Source: Synechococcales cyanobacterium M55_K2018_004 (GTDB lineage Bacteria > Cyanobacteriota > Cyanobacteriia > Elainellales > Elainellaceae). Taken from it: DNA of 38,917 nt. The notes beneath the pieces were generated by a model. That model did not search any database. It was not told where the DNA came from and saw only the letters and a list, made by a program, of their open reading frames with translations. Location of the stretch: the NCBI GenBank assembly GCA_015295905.1, contig DVEB01000238.1, forward strand, positions 1 to 38,917, written 5' to 3'. Below are positions 16,390 through 24,877 of the stretch, piece after piece. A program made the translations under genes and the position numbers. Position 1 is the stretch's first letter, and each line of letters begins with the position of its first letter.

Positions 16390-16440
16390 TTGGTTGTGAT
16401 GTGAAGCGTGCGCTGTGCGCACGCTTCACATCACAACCAA
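16390..16440. repeat. Perfect palindrome with 24-bp arms and a 3-base loop
   Basis: The arm 16390-16413 (starting TTGGTTGTGATGTGAAGCG) is exactly complementary to 16417-16440, leaving the loop TGT. It sits between the convergent histidine-kinase and dapL genes, 11 bp after element copy A. It would form a very stable hairpin on either strand's transcript and may separate the two converging transcription units, but no T-run follows either end. Confidence 0.95.
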
Positions 16441-16525
16441 CCGACTTAGTAACCGACGGAGTTAGGATGAGTCGTGATGATTTGTCCAGCAAAACTGCTG
16501 GCTAACCTCACATCAGTTTGTAGCA

Positions 16526-17776
16526 CTAGTTTAATGCGCTGTGTGCATTGAACGTTTCTGTAATGCGGCGCATGGCTTCTTCCACATTCTCACGACTATT
16601 GAAGGCTGAAATGCGGAAATAGCCTTCACCTGCGGCACCAAAACCAGAACCAGGAGTGCCTACAACATTACAGGTGTGTAGCAGTTTGTCGAAGAAGTCC
16701 CAACTTGAGAGGCCATCGGGCGTTTTCACCCAGACATAGGGAGCATTCACACCACCGTAGACGGCAATCCCTGCGGCGGTCAGTTGTTCGCGAATAATCC
16801 GGGCATTTTCCAGATAGAAGGCAACCAGCGCTTTGATCTGGGCTTGTCCTGCTTCGGAATAAACGGCCTCTGCCCCCCGCTGCACAATGTAGGACACGCC
16901 GTTGAACTTGGTGGACTGGCGGCGGTTCCACAGCGCCCAGAGTTCCACATCAGAGCCGTCAGCGGCTTTGGCAGTCAGGGTTTTGGGGACGACGGTAAAA
17001 GCGCATCGAGTCCCCGTAAAGCCTGCATTTTTTGAGAAGGAACGAAACTCGATCGCACAGTCTCTCGCTCCCTCAATCTCAAAGATGGAGTGGGGCAAGC
17101 TGGGGTCAGTGATGAAGGCCTCGTAGGCGGCATCGAAGAAGATGATGGATCCGTTGGCGCGGGCATAATCGACCCAGGCTTGTAGGTGTTCCTTTGTAGC
17201 AGTGGCCCCTGTGGGGTTGTTGGGGAAGCAGAGATAGATCAGGTCTACCTTTTCGCTGGGAATTTGGGCCGTAAAGTGATTGTCGGCACTGATGGGCAGA
17301 TATACCAGGCCAGCATATTCGCCGCGCTCGTTGGCTTCGCCCGTGTGCCCCGCCATCACGTTGGTATCGACATAGACAGGATACACCGGATCCGTCACTG
17401 CAATGGTGTTAGTATCGCCAAAAATATCGAGGATATTGCCACAGTCACACTTAGAACCATCGGAGACGAAGATCTCATCGGCGCTGATGTCGCATCCGCG
17501 CGCTTGGAAGTCGTGGGCTGCAATCTTTTCACGCAGCCAAGCATAGCCCTGCTCTGGGCCATAGCCTCGGAAGGTGGTGCGATCGCCCATCTCTTCCACA
17601 GCTTTGATCATGGCAGTGCGGCACGCCTCCGGCAGTGGTTCTGTCACATCCCCAATCCCCAGACGAATAATGTTGGCATCGGGGTTAGCCTGCGCGAAGG
17701 CATTCACCCGCCGGGCAATCTCTGGAAACAGATAGCCTGCCTTCAGTTTCAGGTAGTTGTCGTTAATCGTCGCCAT
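16526..17776 (-). CDS. dapL: LL-diaminopimelate aminotransferase
   Basis: 416-residue PLP-dependent class I/II aminotransferase that converts tetrahydrodipicolinate directly to LL-diaminopimelate. This is the one-step lysine/peptidoglycan route used by cyanobacteria, plants and chlamydiae. The N-terminus [20 protein letters not shown] is diagnostic of DapL. The PLP-Schiff-base Lys is in [14 protein letters not shown], the Asp that holds the pyridine nitrogen is in [10 protein letters not shown], and the substrate-side segment [10 protein letters not shown] is present. The length matches the family. The start ATG at 17776 is well placed. aroE lies 154 bp upstream on the same strand, so a separate promoter is likely. 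Confidence 0.96.
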   Translation of the reverse strand: MATINDNYLKLKAGYLFPEIARRVNAFAQANPDANIIRLGIGDVTEPLPEACRTAMIKAVEEMGDRTTFRGYGPEQGYAWLREKIAAHDFQARGCDISADEIFVSDGSKCDCGNILDIFGDTNTIAVTDPVYPVYVDTNVMAGHTGEANERGEYAGLVYLPISADNHFTAQIPSEKVDLIYLCFPNNPTGATATKEHLQAWVDYARANGSIIFFDAAYEAFITDPSLPHSIFEIEGARDCAIEFRSFSKNAGFTGTRCAFTVVPKTLTAKAADGSDVELWALWNRRQSTKFNGVSYIVQRGAEAVYSEAGQAQIKALVAFYLENARIIREQLTAAGIAVYGGVNAPYVWVKTPDGLSSWDFFDKLLHTCNVVGTPGSGFGAAGEGYFRISAFNSRENVEEAMRRITETFNAHSALN

Positions 17777-17930
17777 CGTTTTTTGCTCTAAAGACCCATC
17801 AAAACAGCTTACTGTGAAACGCTGTCTTGCTAACCAGGAATCAGGCAGGGCGCAATCCCCCTGATTCCCAAGTCATGCCGACTCCGTCAGTTATTGAGTC
17901 GATTTGTTTTGGTGTAAAACGGATTCTGTA
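17777..17930. other. Spacer with a hairpin and an element-end relic
   Basis: GGAATCAGG (17837-17845) and CCTGATTCC (17860-17868) make a 9-bp stem between aroE and dapL. At 17920-17933, CGGATTCTGTATCA closely matches the outer end of the nested palindrome at 6826-6839, suggesting the remains of another copy that abuts and slightly overlaps the aroE stop codon. Confidence 0.45.
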
Positions 17931-18809
17931 TCAATTCCTCTGGCTCAAATAGTCCACCAGCGCCGACCGCATTACCTCCACTGGCACTTCCTGCCTTAGC
18001 CACAGCCGCAACGCCGCTGCCCCCTGTTGAACCAGCATTTCCAGCCCATTGATGGCGATCGCACCTTGTCGTTCCGCCAGTTGCAGGAAGCGGGTGGGAC
18101 TGGGAATGTAGATCAGGTCGTAGGCGATCGCCCCTGGTGGCAAAGCGGTCAGGTCGGTTTCTGACAAAGGCGAGTCCTCGCCGTGGGGGTGCATGCCAAT
18201 CGGGGTGGTGTTAACTAGCAAGGAAGCCTGCGGCAGCAACCGGGGTAATTGTTCCCAGGGGTGCACCGAGAGGTTGACGGAGAGGGGAGAGTGCTGCCAA
18301 CTGGCGAGAAACGCCTGGAGTTTTTCGGGGTTGCGTCCGACCACCTGCACCTGGGCAAAGCCCAGTTGGGCGCAGCCTGCCACCACGGCTCTAGCCGACC
18401 CTCCGTTGCCCAAAATCACCGCGCTTTGCTGGGGGCTAGTGGCTAAGTGCGATCGCAACGGTGCCACAAAGCCTTCCACGTCCGTATTCGTCCCCATCCA
18501 GCCCTGCTCCGTTTTAATCACAGTATTGACTGCCCCCACTGCTTGCGCAAGCTCAGAAACGTCACTGAGCAACGGCATCACTGCCTGCTTGTGGGGAATG
18601 GTGACATTAAACCCCTGCAGGCCAATTGCGGCAAACCCAGCGATCGCCGGTTCCAGATCGTCCGGTTTGACGGGCAAGGGCAGGTAGACATAATCCGCCT
18701 GTAGGTGGGCGATGGCGGCGTTGTGCATCACAGGCGACAGCGAATGGTGGATGGGATGGCCAATGACGCCCAGAAGTTGAGTCGTGCCAGTGATCATGGG
18801 GATGAACAT
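17931..18809 (-). CDS. aroE: Shikimate dehydrogenase
   Basis: Cytosolic NADPH-dependent enzyme of the shikimate pathway that reduces 3-dehydroshikimate to shikimate, 292 residues. The substrate-binding segment is GVIGHPIHHSLSPVMHNAA, the catalytic Lys is in GFNVTIPHKQAVMPL, the cofactor loop is ILGNGGSARAV, and NTDVEGF and NTTPIGMHP are both present. The first ATG (18809) is annotated. A second at 18797 (MITGTTQLLGV) is equally compatible, and neither has a clear Shine-Dalgarno. The C-terminal stop is abutted by a possible repeat relic. dapL is downstream on the same strand. Confidence 0.95.
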   Translation of the reverse strand: MFIPMITGTTQLLGVIGHPIHHSLSPVMHNAAIAHLQADYVYLPLPVKPDDLEPAIAGFAAIGLQGFNVTIPHKQAVMPLLSDVSELAQAVGAVNTVIKTEQGWMGTNTDVEGFVAPLRSHLATSPQQSAVILGNGGSARAVVAGCAQLGFAQVQVVGRNPEKLQAFLASWQHSPLSVNLSVHPWEQLPRLLPQASLLVNTTPIGMHPHGEDSPLSETDLTALPPGAIAYDLIYIPSPTRFLQLAERQGAIAINGLEMLVQQGAAALRLWLRQEVPVEVMRSALVDYLSQRN

Positions 18810-18901
18810 GTGACGCAGCGCGAGCGTAACCTCGAATGACCGTATCTTCTATCATCCCATCCCCGCGTCCCCCTCTGTGGCGCTACACGCTCATGATGTC
18901 A

Positions 18902-18991
18902 AATGCGTTTTGTAGGCCCTCCGCGGCGCGGGGGTTCCCACAAAACGCGTTGTCCTAACTGGTTTTAGTCTGCCCGTGGCGGGCTAAAACC
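18902..18991. repeat. Two adjacent stem-loops
   Basis: The first stem pairs AATGCGTTTTGT (18902-18913) with ACAAAACGCGTT (18940-18951), with one G.U pair and a GC-rich interior. The second pairs GGTTTTAG (18961-18968) with CTAAAACC (18984-18991), with an inner GCCCG-TGG-CGGGC. The core of the second is nearly shared with the hairpin at 34629-34657. They lie between the divergently placed aroE start and the end of the upstream minus-strand kinase, within a 285-bp gap that holds no gene. Confidence 0.75.
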
Positions 18992-19094
18992 ACACTAGAA
19001 GTAGAATGTTCGCAGCCTGCGGGGGCGAATATCCCACTGCTCATTTGCAAGTTTGGATACCGAGAATTGCTCACTCGATTAACATCAGTTCTGG

Positions 19095-22000
19095 TTAAGC
19101 AACGTTCACGGGTTCACCCTGCCGTCGGGGAATGGTAATGATAAATTCTGTGCCCTCGCCGGGCGCGGAAATGCATTCTAAGATGCCGCCATGGTTTTCA
19201 GTGACAATTTGGTAGCTAATCGACATGCCAATCCCCGTTCCCTTGCCAATCGGTTTGGTGGTAAAGAAGGGGTCAAAGATGCGGTTTTTCACCGACTCCG
19301 GCATCCCAGGGCCATTGTCAATGATGCGAATGGCAACTGCATCGGGTTCCACCAGTTCAGTACAGATTTGAATGCGGCTAGGAGACTCTTGCATCTCCTC
19401 GGGGGAGCGGGTTTGATCGCGTTCATCTAGGGCATCTAGGGCATTCGTCAGAATGTTCATAAACACTTGGTTGAGTTGTCCTGCGTAGCATTCAACCAAC
19501 GGTAAATTGCCATACTGCTTGATGATTTGCACCGCTGGGCGATCAGGTTTTGCCTTGAGGCGGTTTTCCAGGATCACGAGTGTACTGTCGATGCCATCGT
19601 GGATATCTACAGCCTTATATGCTGCTTCATCCAGGCGAGAGAAAGTTCGCAGGGAGCCAACGATCTGCCGGATGCGATCGGCACCAATTCTCATTGAGGC
19701 CAAGAGTCGGGGTAAGTCCTGTTTGATGAACTCCAGGTCAATGGCTTCAATAGCATCCTGAATTGCAGGCACTGGATTAGGGTAATGCATCTGATAGAGA
19801 TCAACCAAATTGAGCAGATCCTGGGTGTACTCCTTGGCGGGAGAGATGTTGCCATAGATGAAGTTCACCGGGTTGTTGATCTCGTGGGCGACTCCAGCGA
19901 CTAGTTGCCCCAGGGAGGACATCTTTTCACTCTGGATCATCCGCAGTTGAGTCCGCTGCAATGCCTCGAGGGTCTGTTCTAACTCCCGCGCTTTGGCCTG
20001 GCTTTGGGTATAAAGGTCAGCTTGGTTGAGGGCGATCGCCAATTGTTCGGTAACGGCCTGCAACAATTCCACCTCATCCTCGCTCCAATGGCGCACCTGA
20101 CCGTGGTCGCAAGCAATAATGCCAACTACGCCAGAGCGTCCTTGCAGCGGGATGACCAGAGTTGACCTTGCCCCAATGCTCCGGAGGTAGTCTCTATATT
20201 GCTGGTCAGGGCAGAGTTCAGTATTGTCAATGCTGATGATCTCTAGATTAATGATGCGTTGGGGCAGCGTTCCTGTTGCGGCAGCCGAGCAACGGCCAAG
20301 CATGGGAGGGAGGTCGGGTCGCTTTGACTCTTTGATCGTGTCCCATTCGTTGGTGTCGCTGTAGTACCAGCAAAAACCACAGCGATCGATGTTCAATAAG
20401 CTGCGGATTTCTTTCACCGTCGTACTCAAAATCACATCAAAATCGAGCGTGTTGCGGATTTGACGGGTGATGCGATTGAGCAGTCTTTCCTTTCTGGTGC
20501 GTTGTCGCAGTTTTGCTTCGGCCTGCTTTTGTTCAGTGATGTCACGGATGATGGTCGAGAGAAATTCGGGCGTACCATCCGCAGATTTGTGAGCAATGAT
20601 CACTTGGGAAACGGGAATCTCTCGTCCATCCCGCGCGATAATTTTGTTTTCCCCTCGCCATGTGCCCTGCTGAATCGCTGTGGGAATTGCCTGCTCCATG
20701 ATGAATTGATTGGTTTCTTTAGAGTGCACTGCTTCCACAGGGAGGTGACTCACATCTTCCTCTGGTGGCAGTTGCAGCAACTGCCGACCTGCCGCATTCA
20801 GGTACAGCGAGTTGCCCTGCATATCGGCAATGCCCACTAAGTCAGAGGTGGCCTCCAGGATGGCGGTGAGTCTTGCCTGGGCCTGTTCTGCAGCTTTGCG
20901 ATCGCTGATATCGAAGGACAGCCCAACTAAGCCAATCAGGTCTCCCTGGGCACTATGGAGCGGCGCTTTGGTGGTGAGATAGGTGCGATCGCCAAACACT
21001 TCTTCAAAGGTCTGGGTTTTCTGGTGCTCAAAAATGCAGCGGTCTTTCTGTTCGATCGCCGCCGCATCTGCCGGTGGCAACAGTTCAGCATCAGTCTTGC
21101 CGAGGATCTCTGGGATTGGCCTACCAAAAAACTGGGCCAAGTTGGAGTTGGAGACTAGATACCGTCCTTGCAAATCCTTGGCAAAGAGAAGACCGGGCAG
21201 CGTTTCCAGGACAGTATTTACCAAAATATTGGTTTGCTCCAACGCCGCCTCAGCCGCTTTGCGATCGCTAATATCTCGAACGACGGTCAGCGCATGGGGT
21301 TGTTCGTTGTAGAGGAAGGGAATGCCAATCACCTCAAGATTGATCAGGCGACCATCTCTATGGATGTCAACCACCTCGGCAAAGAAGCGCTTTCCGGCTT
21401 TGACCGTTGCGACAAACTGAGCAAAGACAGGGAGTGACTCAGGGTGAATGTACTCCCTGGGGTTGAGGGCCACCATTTCCTCGGCAGAATAGCCGTGAAT
21501 CTTACAGTAGGCAGGATTGGTTGAAACAATTTTGCCCGTTTCTAGATCAGCAATGGCAATGCCATCGTTGATGGTTTCAAAGATGCTGCGGTACAGAGTT
21601 TCTTGCTCTTGCAGTTCGGCTAGAGCGGCTGCACGGTCGGCCTCAAGCCGTTTCGTTTCAGTAATGTCGCGGACAATGGCACGGAGAATTTGCCGGTCGT
21701 CGATCTCAATCCGGGTCAACAGCACTTCTGCCCAAAAGTCTTCTCCATCGAGTCGGCGATGCATCCATTCAAACCGATGGTTGCGCTGGGCGATTGCGAT
21801 GGCCATCATTTCATTGGCCTTCTCAAACGACGGTCGCCCATCGGGTTGACATTCTGGTGAAATTTGCGAGGGATGCGCTGCCAACAATGCTTCTCTGCTC
21901 TGACACCGCATCAGATTGATTGCCGCTGGGTTGCAATCAATCATCAGCCCGTTCTCAAGTAAGAACATGGCTTCGGCGGAGGCTTCAAAGATTTGCCGGA

Positions 22001-22127
22001 ACAACGACTCAGGCTGTTGAAACACTGCACCTTGCTCAAACAGTTCAGGACAGGAGGGTGAATCGTTGATCGAAGCGGCATTGCCAACAACACCGATGGT
22101 CTCAGGACGGGAGGTCATATCGTGCAT
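19095..22127 (-). CDS. Soluble multi-PAS/GAF sensor histidine kinase (HisKA type)
   Basis: About 1010-residue cytoplasmic kinase. Order: PAS (FRQIFEASAEAMFLLEN, PAC ending VRDITETK), PAS (YRSIFETINDGIAIAD, PAC ending VRDISDRK), PAS (TVLETLPGLLFAKD, ending SFDISDRK), PAS (ILEATSDLVGIAD, ending IRDITEQK), GAF (LNRITRQIRNTLDFDVI to AIALNQADLY), coiled coil, then HisKA with H-box GVAHEINNPVNFIYGN (phospho-His about 748). HATPase_c has N-box NILTNALDAL, G1 DNGPGMP, F-box FDPFFTTKPIGKG and G2 GTGIGMS. No membrane helix or receiver domain is present. I use the ATG at 22127; an upstream TTG (22175) would add 16 residues and is unsupported. It diverges from the CHASE2 kinase, but the two share no domain that shows a direct link. 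The GAF segment contains CGFC and could bind a chromophore or small ligand; this cannot be decided here. Confidence 0.92.
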   Translation of the reverse strand: MHDMTSRPETIGVVGNAASINDSPSCPELFEQGAVFQQPESLFRQIFEASAEAMFLLENGLMIDCNPAAINLMRCQSREALLAAHPSQISPECQPDGRPSFEKANEMMAIAIAQRNHRFEWMHRRLDGEDFWAEVLLTRIEIDDRQILRAIVRDITETKRLEADRAAALAELQEQETLYRSIFETINDGIAIADLETGKIVSTNPAYCKIHGYSAEEMVALNPREYIHPESLPVFAQFVATVKAGKRFFAEVVDIHRDGRLINLEVIGIPFLYNEQPHALTVVRDISDRKAAEAALEQTNILVNTVLETLPGLLFAKDLQGRYLVSNSNLAQFFGRPIPEILGKTDAELLPPADAAAIEQKDRCIFEHQKTQTFEEVFGDRTYLTTKAPLHSAQGDLIGLVGLSFDISDRKAAEQAQARLTAILEATSDLVGIADMQGNSLYLNAAGRQLLQLPPEEDVSHLPVEAVHSKETNQFIMEQAIPTAIQQGTWRGENKIIARDGREIPVSQVIIAHKSADGTPEFLSTIIRDITEQKQAEAKLRQRTRKERLLNRITRQIRNTLDFDVILSTTVKEIRSLLNIDRCGFCWYYSDTNEWDTIKESKRPDLPPMLGRCSAAATGTLPQRIINLEIISIDNTELCPDQQYRDYLRSIGARSTLVIPLQGRSGVVGIIACDHGQVRHWSEDEVELLQAVTEQLAIALNQADLYTQSQAKARELEQTLEALQRTQLRMIQSEKMSSLGQLVAGVAHEINNPVNFIYGNISPAKEYTQDLLNLVDLYQMHYPNPVPAIQDAIEAIDLEFIKQDLPRLLASMRIGADRIRQIVGSLRTFSRLDEAAYKAVDIHDGIDSTLVILENRLKAKPDRPAVQIIKQYGNLPLVECYAGQLNQVFMNILTNALDALDERDQTRSPEEMQESPSRIQICTELVEPDAVAIRIIDNGPGMPESVKNRIFDPFFTTKPIGKGTGIGMSISYQIVTENHGGILECISAPGEGTEFIITIPRRQGEPVNVA

Positions 22128-22297
22128 AACAACAAGGGAACTTAAAACACGGCGTGTAAGCAACCACGATGTCAAGCCACGCGGGTAATTCCAAGGCTGC
22201 GAGTCTTTTTCAGAGTGCCCGGTTCACGCTTGGATCTATCAGCCAAAAGGCGTAGACTCAGCCGCTCACCAATCACCCCCTGGTAGCCCTAAACTCC

Positions 22298-22346
22298 TAA
22301 TAATTGGTTGGGTTGCGGGCGCGGCCTGCAACCCAACCAATTATTA
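22298..22346. repeat. Perfect 19-bp palindrome with an 11-base GC-rich loop
   Basis: The arm 22298-22316 (TAATAATTGGTTGGGTTGC) is the exact complement of 22328-22346, around the loop GGGCGCGGCCT. The geometry (about 20-bp arms, 11-base loop) matches the inner palindrome at 6761-6811, although the arm sequences are unrelated. It directly precedes element copy B. Confidence 0.92.
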
Positions 22347-22350
22347 CTTG

Positions 22351-22474
22351 AACGTGAATTCGAGAGAAGCTGAAACCCTTGCTGTTCTGTGCACGACGCG
22401 CACGGAACAGCAAGGGTTTTGGGTCACCGCGCCGAGCGCGGTGCCCCAAAACCCTCTTAACCAGAACTAACGTT
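22351..22474 (+). mobile_element. AACGT/ACGTT palindromic element, copy B (full length, flanked by ACTTG)
   Basis: The clearest member of the family, 124 bp from AACGTGAATTC to CCAGAACTAACGTT. Stem 1 pairs 22374-22392 with 22400-22418 (19 bp, one G.U or mismatch). Stem 2 pairs 22413-22432 with 22436-22455 (20 bp, one mismatch). The two stems both use 22413-22418, so they compete there. The pentamer ACTTG lies directly outside both ends (22346-22350 and 22475-22479), which looks like a target-site duplication. There is no coding capacity. Confidence 0.85.
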
Positions 22475-22565
22475 ACTTGAATACCACGACCCAACTCCTG
22501 GCTTAAAAGCGACTGAAGTGTAGACGTATTGCGTGGGTCTACACAAAAATAGAGAGAGCCATCCA

Positions 22566-24740
22566 ATGCCTAGACAAGATCTCATGCTAAACACGCTACT
22601 GGGCGGGCGCTATCGAATCATGACCGTCTTGGGGGCGGGGGGCTTTGGGCAGACCTTTCTAGCGGAAGACACCCGGCAGCAGCGGCAGTGTGTGGTCAAG
22701 CAGTTCAAACCCATCAGCAGTGATGAGCGGTTTCTAGCAGTAGCACGCCGGTTGTTTGAAAAGGAAGCAGACACCCTCAGTCGGCTCGGGCAGCATGACC
22801 AGATTCCCGAACTGTATGACTACTTTGAGGAGGGTGAGGAATTTTATCTAGTGCAGGAGTTTATTGATGGGCATTCCCTGGCGGAGGAGTTCTTCCAGGG
22901 GCAGCTTTTATCTGAGCCAGCCGCCGTTGCGCTGCTCAGAGATGTGCTGGACGTGCTGACCTTTGTGCATGAACACCAGGTCATCCACCGCGACATTAAA
23001 CCCGCTAACCTGATCCGTCGTCGCAAAGACGGCAAGATCGTGCTGATAGACTTTGGCGCAGTCAAAGAATTCCAGACGCAGTTAACCGCCTCCCCTGGAC
23101 AGACGGGGTTCACCGTGGGCATTGGCACCCAGGGCTATACCCCTAGCGAACAGTTGATGGGCAAACCCCGCTATTGCAGCGACCTGTATGCTCTGGGCAT
23201 GACGACCATCCAGGGAATTACGGGAATTCAGCCCACTCAAATGCTGACTGATGCCACAACATCCGATATTCGCTGGCGCGACTATGCTGCCATCAGTCCT
23301 GGTTTGGCCTTCATTCTTGACCGTATGGTGCGGTTTGACTACACCCAGCGCTACCAATCGGCGCCAGAGGTGCTGCGGGCGCTGCAAAAACTAGCAGAGT
23401 TGCCCACCGATTTAACTGATATTCCGCCAGCGCTGCTGCTGCCAGAGGCGATGCTGCAAAGCCAGACTGAACCAATGGTGTGGATGGACTGGCGGAGTCG
23501 GCTACGGCGGGGAATTCAGGTCGTGGCGATCGCCTCGATTGCCGTCAGTGGCTTGGTGGGGGGACTGCGGCTGCTGGGCTGGCTGGACCCGCTGGAGATG
23601 GTAGCCTACGATCAGATGACGCGCCTGCAACCGCAGCTTCCCCCCGATCCTCGGCTGCTGGTGGTGGGCGTGACTGAGGCAGACCTGCAACGTCTCCAAC
23701 GAGTCACCCCCTCTGACGCCACCCTGGCCCAAGTGCTGGAAAAGCTCCAGCGAATGCAACCCCGCGTCATTGGGTTGGGGCTGTATCGGGACCTGCCCCA
23801 ACCGCCAGGACAGGCAGATCTGTTGCGGCAACTACAGTCGCCTAACGTCATCACCCTCTACAGAATTGGCGAAGGGGAAGCCGATCACATTCCTCCCCCG
23901 CCGGGAGTCCCTGCAACACGCACGGGCTTCAGCGATATCTCGCTCGACCCAGGAAACATTGTGCGGCGTAACTTTATGTTTGGCTCTACGCCCGATGGTC
24001 AACCGCTGGAGTCTTTCGCGGTGAAGCTGGCCTTTCGCTATCTGGCCGGTCAAAATATCCAGCCGCAGGGCAGCCCCGCCAATCCCACACTGCTTAAGCT
24101 GGGAGAGACAACCTTTCCACCGCTCGAGTCGAACTCTGGCGCTTACCAAGCACTCGATGCAGGGGGCTATCAGATTATGCTGCGCTACCGTTCCAGCCAC
24201 AGCCCGGCGCAGCAAGTGTCCCTCATGGATGTGCTGCAAGACCGAGTGCAACCGGAGTGGGTGCGCGACCGGGTGGTGCTGGTGGGAACGGTGGCTCCCA
24301 GCAGCAAAGACCTGTTCTACACGCCGTTTAGCGCCAGCGCTGATGCCAACCACCAGATGCCGGGGGTGGTGCTGTACGCCCAGATGACTAGCCAGATTTT
24401 GAGTGCAGTGCTGGATGGCGATCGCCTCATCTGGTACTTGCCGCAGTGGGGCGAAGGGATGTGGATCGCGGTGTGGGCGATCGCTGGCAGCAGTATTTTC
24501 TGGTTTATCCGCAATCCCATCCTGCTGGGGCTAGTAGGCGTGGGGGCCGTGGTTGTCCTAGCTGGCTCTAGTCTGCTCCTGTTCAGTCAGCAGGGATGGT
24601 TGCCCGTCGTGGCACCAGCGATCGCCTTCGGCGTCAGCGGCGTTGTCGTCGCTGCCTACCGCACCTATCAGGACCACCAACAACAGCGATCGCTGAACAC
24701 ACTCCTATGGCAAGACACCATTCCCACCCAAAGGTTTTAG
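22566..24740 (+). CDS. Serine/threonine protein kinase with CHASE2 sensor domain
   Basis: 724-residue membrane receptor kinase. The N-terminal cytosolic Hanks-type kinase has its Gly loop GAGGFG (about 23-28), the ATP-anchoring Lys in VVKQF (about 45), the catalytic loop HRDIKPANL (about 141-149) and DFG (162-164). The activation segment reads GTQGYTPSEQ, the usual cyanobacterial form. A membrane helix (about 316-340) leads to an extracytoplasmic CHASE2 domain (about 345-610, DPLEMVAYDQM start). Three closely spaced C-terminal helices (about 640-705) are typical of CHASE2. I chose the ATG at 22566; an upstream GTG at 22533 would add residues absent from the kinase fold. Its leader contains palindromes and element copy B. 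It ends beside element copy C. The signal sensed is unknown. Confidence 0.93.
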   Translation: MPRQDLMLNTLLGGRYRIMTVLGAGGFGQTFLAEDTRQQRQCVVKQFKPISSDERFLAVARRLFEKEADTLSRLGQHDQIPELYDYFEEGEEFYLVQEFIDGHSLAEEFFQGQLLSEPAAVALLRDVLDVLTFVHEHQVIHRDIKPANLIRRRKDGKIVLIDFGAVKEFQTQLTASPGQTGFTVGIGTQGYTPSEQLMGKPRYCSDLYALGMTTIQGITGIQPTQMLTDATTSDIRWRDYAAISPGLAFILDRMVRFDYTQRYQSAPEVLRALQKLAELPTDLTDIPPALLLPEAMLQSQTEPMVWMDWRSRLRRGIQVVAIASIAVSGLVGGLRLLGWLDPLEMVAYDQMTRLQPQLPPDPRLLVVGVTEADLQRLQRVTPSDATLAQVLEKLQRMQPRVIGLGLYRDLPQPPGQADLLRQLQSPNVITLYRIGEGEADHIPPPPGVPATRTGFSDISLDPGNIVRRNFMFGSTPDGQPLESFAVKLAFRYLAGQNIQPQGSPANPTLLKLGETTFPPLESNSGAYQALDAGGYQIMLRYRSSHSPAQQVSLMDVLQDRVQPEWVRDRVVLVGTVAPSSKDLFYTPFSASADANHQMPGVVLYAQMTSQILSAVLDGDRLIWYLPQWGEGMWIAVWAIAGSSIFWFIRNPILLGLVGVGAVVVLAGSSLLLFSQQGWLPVVAPAIAFGVSGVVVAAYRTYQDHQQQRSLNTLLWQDTIPTQRF

Positions 24741-24742
24741 TG

Positions 24743-24866
24743 GACGTGAATTCTGGATACGCTGAAGCCCTTGACGTTCCGTGTGCGTCGTGCAGAGAAA
24801 CTCAAGGGTTTTGGGGCACCGCATCCGGCGCGATGCCCCAAAGCCCGCTTCACCAGAACTGACGTT
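24743..24866 (+). mobile_element. AACGT/ACGTT palindromic element, copy C
   Basis: 124 bp from GACGTGAATTCTGG to CCAGAACTGACGTT, the same length and orientation as copy B but more diverged, so stem 1 is eroded. Stem 2 (GGGTTTTGGGGCACCGC against GCGATGCCCCAAAGCCC) is mostly intact. It fills almost the whole 137-bp gap between the convergent kinase and era genes, where it could act as a bidirectional transcript end. Confidence 0.82.
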
Positions 24867-24877
24867 AGCCACTCCCA

